DNA of 8,870 nucleotides from positions 1 through 8,870 of the forward strand of contig URDC01000057.1 of NCBI GenBank assembly GCA_900546565.1, in the 5' to 3' direction. Below the pieces are notes generated by a model, which searched no databases, had not been told where the DNA came from, and saw only the letters and a list, made by a program, of their open reading frames with translations. The stretch is from an uncultured Opitutales bacterium. GTDB lineage: Bacteria > Verrucomicrobiota > Verrucomicrobiia > Opitutales > Intestinicryptomonadaceae. Positions 6,673 to 8,870 of the stretch are shown here, piece by piece; the stretch's first letter is position 1, and the number at the start of each line of letters is the position of its first letter. The position numbers were made by a program, and so were the translations under genes.

Positions 6673-7755
6673 CTATAACAACGCTTTCAGTTCGCGCAGG
6701 CAGCGTTCGTTCTGTTCGGGCTTGCCTATTGTTATCCTAAGCCAGTCGGGCAGGCCGTAGCCCACATTCGGGCGCACAATCACACCCCTCTTTTGCATTT
6801 GCACAAACTTCTCCGTCGCGTCTTCTACTTTCACCATGATGAAATTTCCGCCTTCCGAGAAATATTCGAGCCCCAGCTCTTCGAAACCCTTTTCGAATTG
6901 CTTGCGCCCCGCATTGTTCACGCGCCTGCTTTCTTCCACAAATTCCACGTCGTCGAGCGCGGCAATCGCCGCAACCTGCGCAAGCGAGTTTACATTGAAC
7001 GGCTCTCGCGCCCTGTTCAAATAGCCCGCAATCGTCGCGTTCGAGTAGGAGTAGCCGCAGCGCAGCCCCGCCAGCCCGTAGATTTTCGAGAACGTGCGCA
7101 GACATATCACATTGCGCCCCTCTTCAATCAGCGGACGCAGGTCGACTTCCTTCTCCTCGAATTCCGCATACGCTTCGTCGAAACAGAAAAGCACATTTTC
7201 CGGCAGGGATTTCACAAAGTTTACAATCTCGTCCTGCTTCAACACACAGCCTGTGGGATTGTTCGGATTCGTCATAAACACGACCTTCGTCTTCGGCGTA
7301 ACCGCATCGCGCAACATATCGAGGTCGTATTTGAGGTTCGGCATCGGCACACTGACACATTTGCCGCCCGCAAAAATGGTCGCCAACTTGTAGACAATAA
7401 ACGATTGCGCCCCGAAAACGGTTTCGTCTCCGTCGCCCACATAGCATTGCGCCACAAATTCGAGAATTTCGTTCGAGCCGTTGCCGAAAACGAGCTGGTC
7501 GGGCTTCACGTTGCGGAATTTTGCGACTTTCTGTCGCAGGTCGTAGCAGCCGCCGTCGGGATAGTAGTTCAGCCCGCATAGGTGTTGCTTTACCGCTTCA
7601 ACCGCTTTCGGCGAAGCCCCCAGCGGATTTTCGTTCGACGCCATTTTAAGGACATTTTCGGGATTAAGCCCGAATTCCCGAGCCACATATTCAATCGGTT
7701 TGCCCGTTTCGTAAACGGGCAGGTTTTTGATTTGCTCTTTTACACAATCGCTCAT
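6673..7755 (-). CDS. hisC: Histidinol-phosphate aminotransferase
   Basis: The 360-residue PLP enzyme of fold type I converts imidazole-acetol phosphate and glutamate to histidinol phosphate in histidine synthesis. Members often also act on aromatic amino acid precursors. Visible family features are the N-terminal MASNENPLG (38-46), GNGSNE (91-96) in the cofactor-phosphate region, NPNNPTG (163-169), DEAYAEF (193-199) with the Asp that holds the pyridine nitrogen, the Schiff-base Lys224 in TFSKIYGLAGLRCGY (221-235), and Arg340 in LRITIG (339-344) for substrate carboxyl or phosphate binding. The length is typical. AAGG lies 8 bases before the ATG. No other his genes are nearby, so hisC stands alone here. 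It is the first gene of the minus-strand series and is divergent from the dehydrogenase gene. Confidence 0.94.
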   Translation of the reverse strand: MSDCVKEQIKNLPVYETGKPIEYVAREFGLNPENVLKMASNENPLGASPKAVEAVKQHLCGLNYYPDGGCYDLRQKVAKFRNVKPDQLVFGNGSNEILEFVAQCYVGDGDETVFGAQSFIVYKLATIFAGGKCVSVPMPNLKYDLDMLRDAVTPKTKVVFMTNPNNPTGCVLKQDEIVNFVKSLPENVLFCFDEAYAEFEEKEVDLRPLIEEGRNVICLRTFSKIYGLAGLRCGYSYSNATIAGYLNRAREPFNVNSLAQVAAIAALDDVEFVEESRRVNNAGRKQFEKGFEELGLEYFSEGGNFIMVKVEDATEKFVQMQKRGVIVRPNVGYGLPDWLRITIGKPEQNERCLRELKALL

Positions 7756-7858
7756 TTTAATTACCTTGATTTAAATATATAGTGGGCAACGCTACCGATT
7801 TTTCGATTTTTTGCAAGCCCGATATTTGCCGCTTGCGCATTAATGTCGATTATTATGT

Positions 7859-7887
7859 TTGACAATTTTGCGCCGAAAAAATACAGA
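7859..7887 (+). promoter_or_regulatory. Candidate sigma-70 promoter of the dehydrogenase gene
   Basis: A perfect TTGACA (7859-7864) is followed after 17 bases by TACAGA (7882-7887), a weak -10 box matching 3 of 6 positions. Transcription would start near 7894, leaving a leader of about 30 bases. A GGAG ribosome site lies at 7913-7916, 9 bases before the ATG. The 170-bp divergent gap (7756-7925) must also hold the hisC promoter. For that I see only a TATATT at 7779-7774 on the minus strand without a partner -35 box. Confidence 0.45.
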
Positions 7888-7925
7888 TTCACCCAACATT
7901 CAACGAACAAACGGAGATTTTCATC

Positions 7926-8821
7926 ATGACCATTTTCTGCACGGGCGCGACGGGACTTGTCGGCTACAATTTCATCAAGGCGGCTTCCAACGCGCGGCAC
8001 CGCGTCGTAGCCGTGTGCGGCAAAAACCGCCTCGAACCTATTAAAAACGTCCTGCCCGTAAACGTCGACCTCACCGATAAAAACGCCGTCCAACGTGCCG
8101 TGCTTGACGTTTTTCCCGACGTAATCGTAAATTGCGCGGCAATAGCAAGCCCCGCCGACGTCGACGCAAACCCCGAGCTTGCAAACCGCCTCAACGTCGA
8201 ACTTGCCGAAGAATTGGCGGTTCTCGCCCACCACGTCGGCGCGCGCTTCATACACCTTTCAACCGATATGGTTTTCGACGGTGCCGCCGCCCCGTATAAA
8301 AATACCGACGTTCCGATGCCCGCCACCCTCTACGGAACGACAAAACTTCTCGCGGAAAAGAAAATACTTAAAATTTCGCCGCAGACAACCGTCATTTTGC
8401 GCCTCAGCCACGTCTGCGGCAACAGCCTCACGCGCCGCCGCTCGCACCACGAAAAACTTTTGCGCGCTTGGGCAAAGGGCGAAAAAACCGCCTGCCGCCG
8501 CGACGAAATCAAATGTCCCCTCTCCGCTTCGATTTTGGCGGATTTGATTCTCGAAATCATCTTGCGCCCCAAACTCAGCGGCATCTACCACTATTGCGGC
8601 TCGGAGTCCGTCAGCCGCTACGATATGGCGCGGCGCGTTGCCGAATTTTTCGGACTTGACCCAGACAAATACGTCGAGCCGACCGAAGGCGCCGAACCCG
8701 CCGATATGACGCTCGATTGCGGCGCTCTACTTACCCGCGTCAAGACTCCCGCGCCGACTTTCGCGCAGGTTATGTCCGAAATGTGCGTTCCTCCCGATTT
8801 GGAGGGTTGGCTGCGTTCCGT
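7926..8821 (+). CDS. RmlD-like short-chain dehydrogenase/reductase (3' end cut)
   Basis: The gene encodes about 298 residues of an extended-type SDR related to dTDP-4-dehydrorhamnose reductase (RmlD). The Rossmann dinucleotide motif TGATGLVG is at 6-13, STDMVFDG at 112-119 contains the usual Ser/Thr position, and the catalytic YGTTK (Tyr136, Lys140) is intact. The C-terminal part (about 219-268) resembles the RmlD substrate domain, with SRYDMARRVAEFFGLDP at 230-246. RmlD proteins are about 280-300 residues long, so little is missing. No other rhamnose genes are present, so the substrate is not assigned; a different nucleotide-sugar reductase is possible. Genomic sequence ends at 8821. The reading frame runs on to 8858, but those residues are encoded by sequencing adapter. 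GGAG 9 bases upstream supports the ATG. Confidence 0.85.
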
Positions 8822-8870
8822 CTGTCTCTTATACACATCTCCGAGCCCACGAGACTAAGGCGAATCTCGT
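8822..8870 (+). other. Nextera adapter contamination at the contig end
   Basis: The sequence from 8822 is the 19-base Tn5 mosaic end (CTGTCTCTTATACACATCT, 8822-8840). It is followed by the Nextera read-2 adapter remainder (8841-8855), the 8-base i7 index TAAGGCGA (8856-8863, which I recall as N701) and the first bases of the P7-side sequence (8864-8870). It is untrimmed library adapter and not genomic DNA. In frame with the dehydrogenase it adds a false tail reading CLLYTSPSPRD before a TAA that lies in the index. In the opposite strand it gives a false MYKRQ start. Confidence 0.98.

Noticed and set aside
6793..7581. Plus-strand open frame opposite hisC
   Set aside because: Composition typical of an antisense shadow; hisC on the minus strand has all family motifs.
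7774..7779. TATATT as -10 box of a hisC promoter (minus strand)
   Set aside because: No -35-like hexamer lies 16-18 bases upstream, so it is not supported as a promoter.
8822..8858. Genuine C-terminal tail of the dehydrogenase
   Set aside because: It is encoded entirely by Nextera adapter and index bases.

Overview
The window reads as one end of a bacterial chromosomal contig. Six genes lie on the minus strand in an almost unbroken series: hisC, a CNNM/CorC-type membrane protein, acnA, a STAS-domain protein, a membrane GAF-SpoIIE phosphatase and ybaB. One divergent plus-strand gene at the right edge encodes an RmlD-like short-chain dehydrogenase. The moderate GC content, weak Shine-Dalgarno sequences and gene mix suggest a free-living or gut bacterium. 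The GAF-SpoIIE/STAS pair and the YbaB sequence remind me of Verrucomicrobiota (Opitutae-like), but this is an impression and not a demonstrated assignment. I see no phage, transposase, CRISPR, tRNA or rRNA.

Layout from right to left along the minus strand. hisC (histidinol-phosphate aminotransferase) is separated by 97 bp, which hold a GC-rich inverted repeat, from the CNNM/CorC gene. That gene ends 3 bp before the aconitase start, so those two are probably translationally coupled. The STAS gene follows after 26 bp and the phosphatase after 25 bp, then ybaB after 45 bp. A strong intrinsic terminator lies just beyond ybaB. The tight spacing supports one or two transcripts in which central metabolism (aconitase) sits beside a partner-switching signalling pair. 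No anti-sigma kinase or sigma factor is in the window.

The first 285 bases are the most unusual part. Two minus-strand terminators (hairpins at 210-234 and 19-44) bracket about 160 bp without a gene. Nested inverted repeats there can fold into a compact three-way junction spanning 85-285: an outer 15-bp stem, a long side hairpin, a second 16-bp stem and the ybaB terminator hairpin at the core. This could be a structured non-coding RNA, or a palindromic repeat in which a second palindrome was inserted into one arm.

The right end is not biology. Bases 8822-8870 are Illumina Nextera adapter read-through (mosaic end, adapter, i7 index, start of the P7 side), so the dehydrogenase is cut at about residue 298 and its last 11 apparent residues are artefactual. 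Apart from the structured left end I see no convincing new biological system; the genes are recognisable housekeeping or signalling families.
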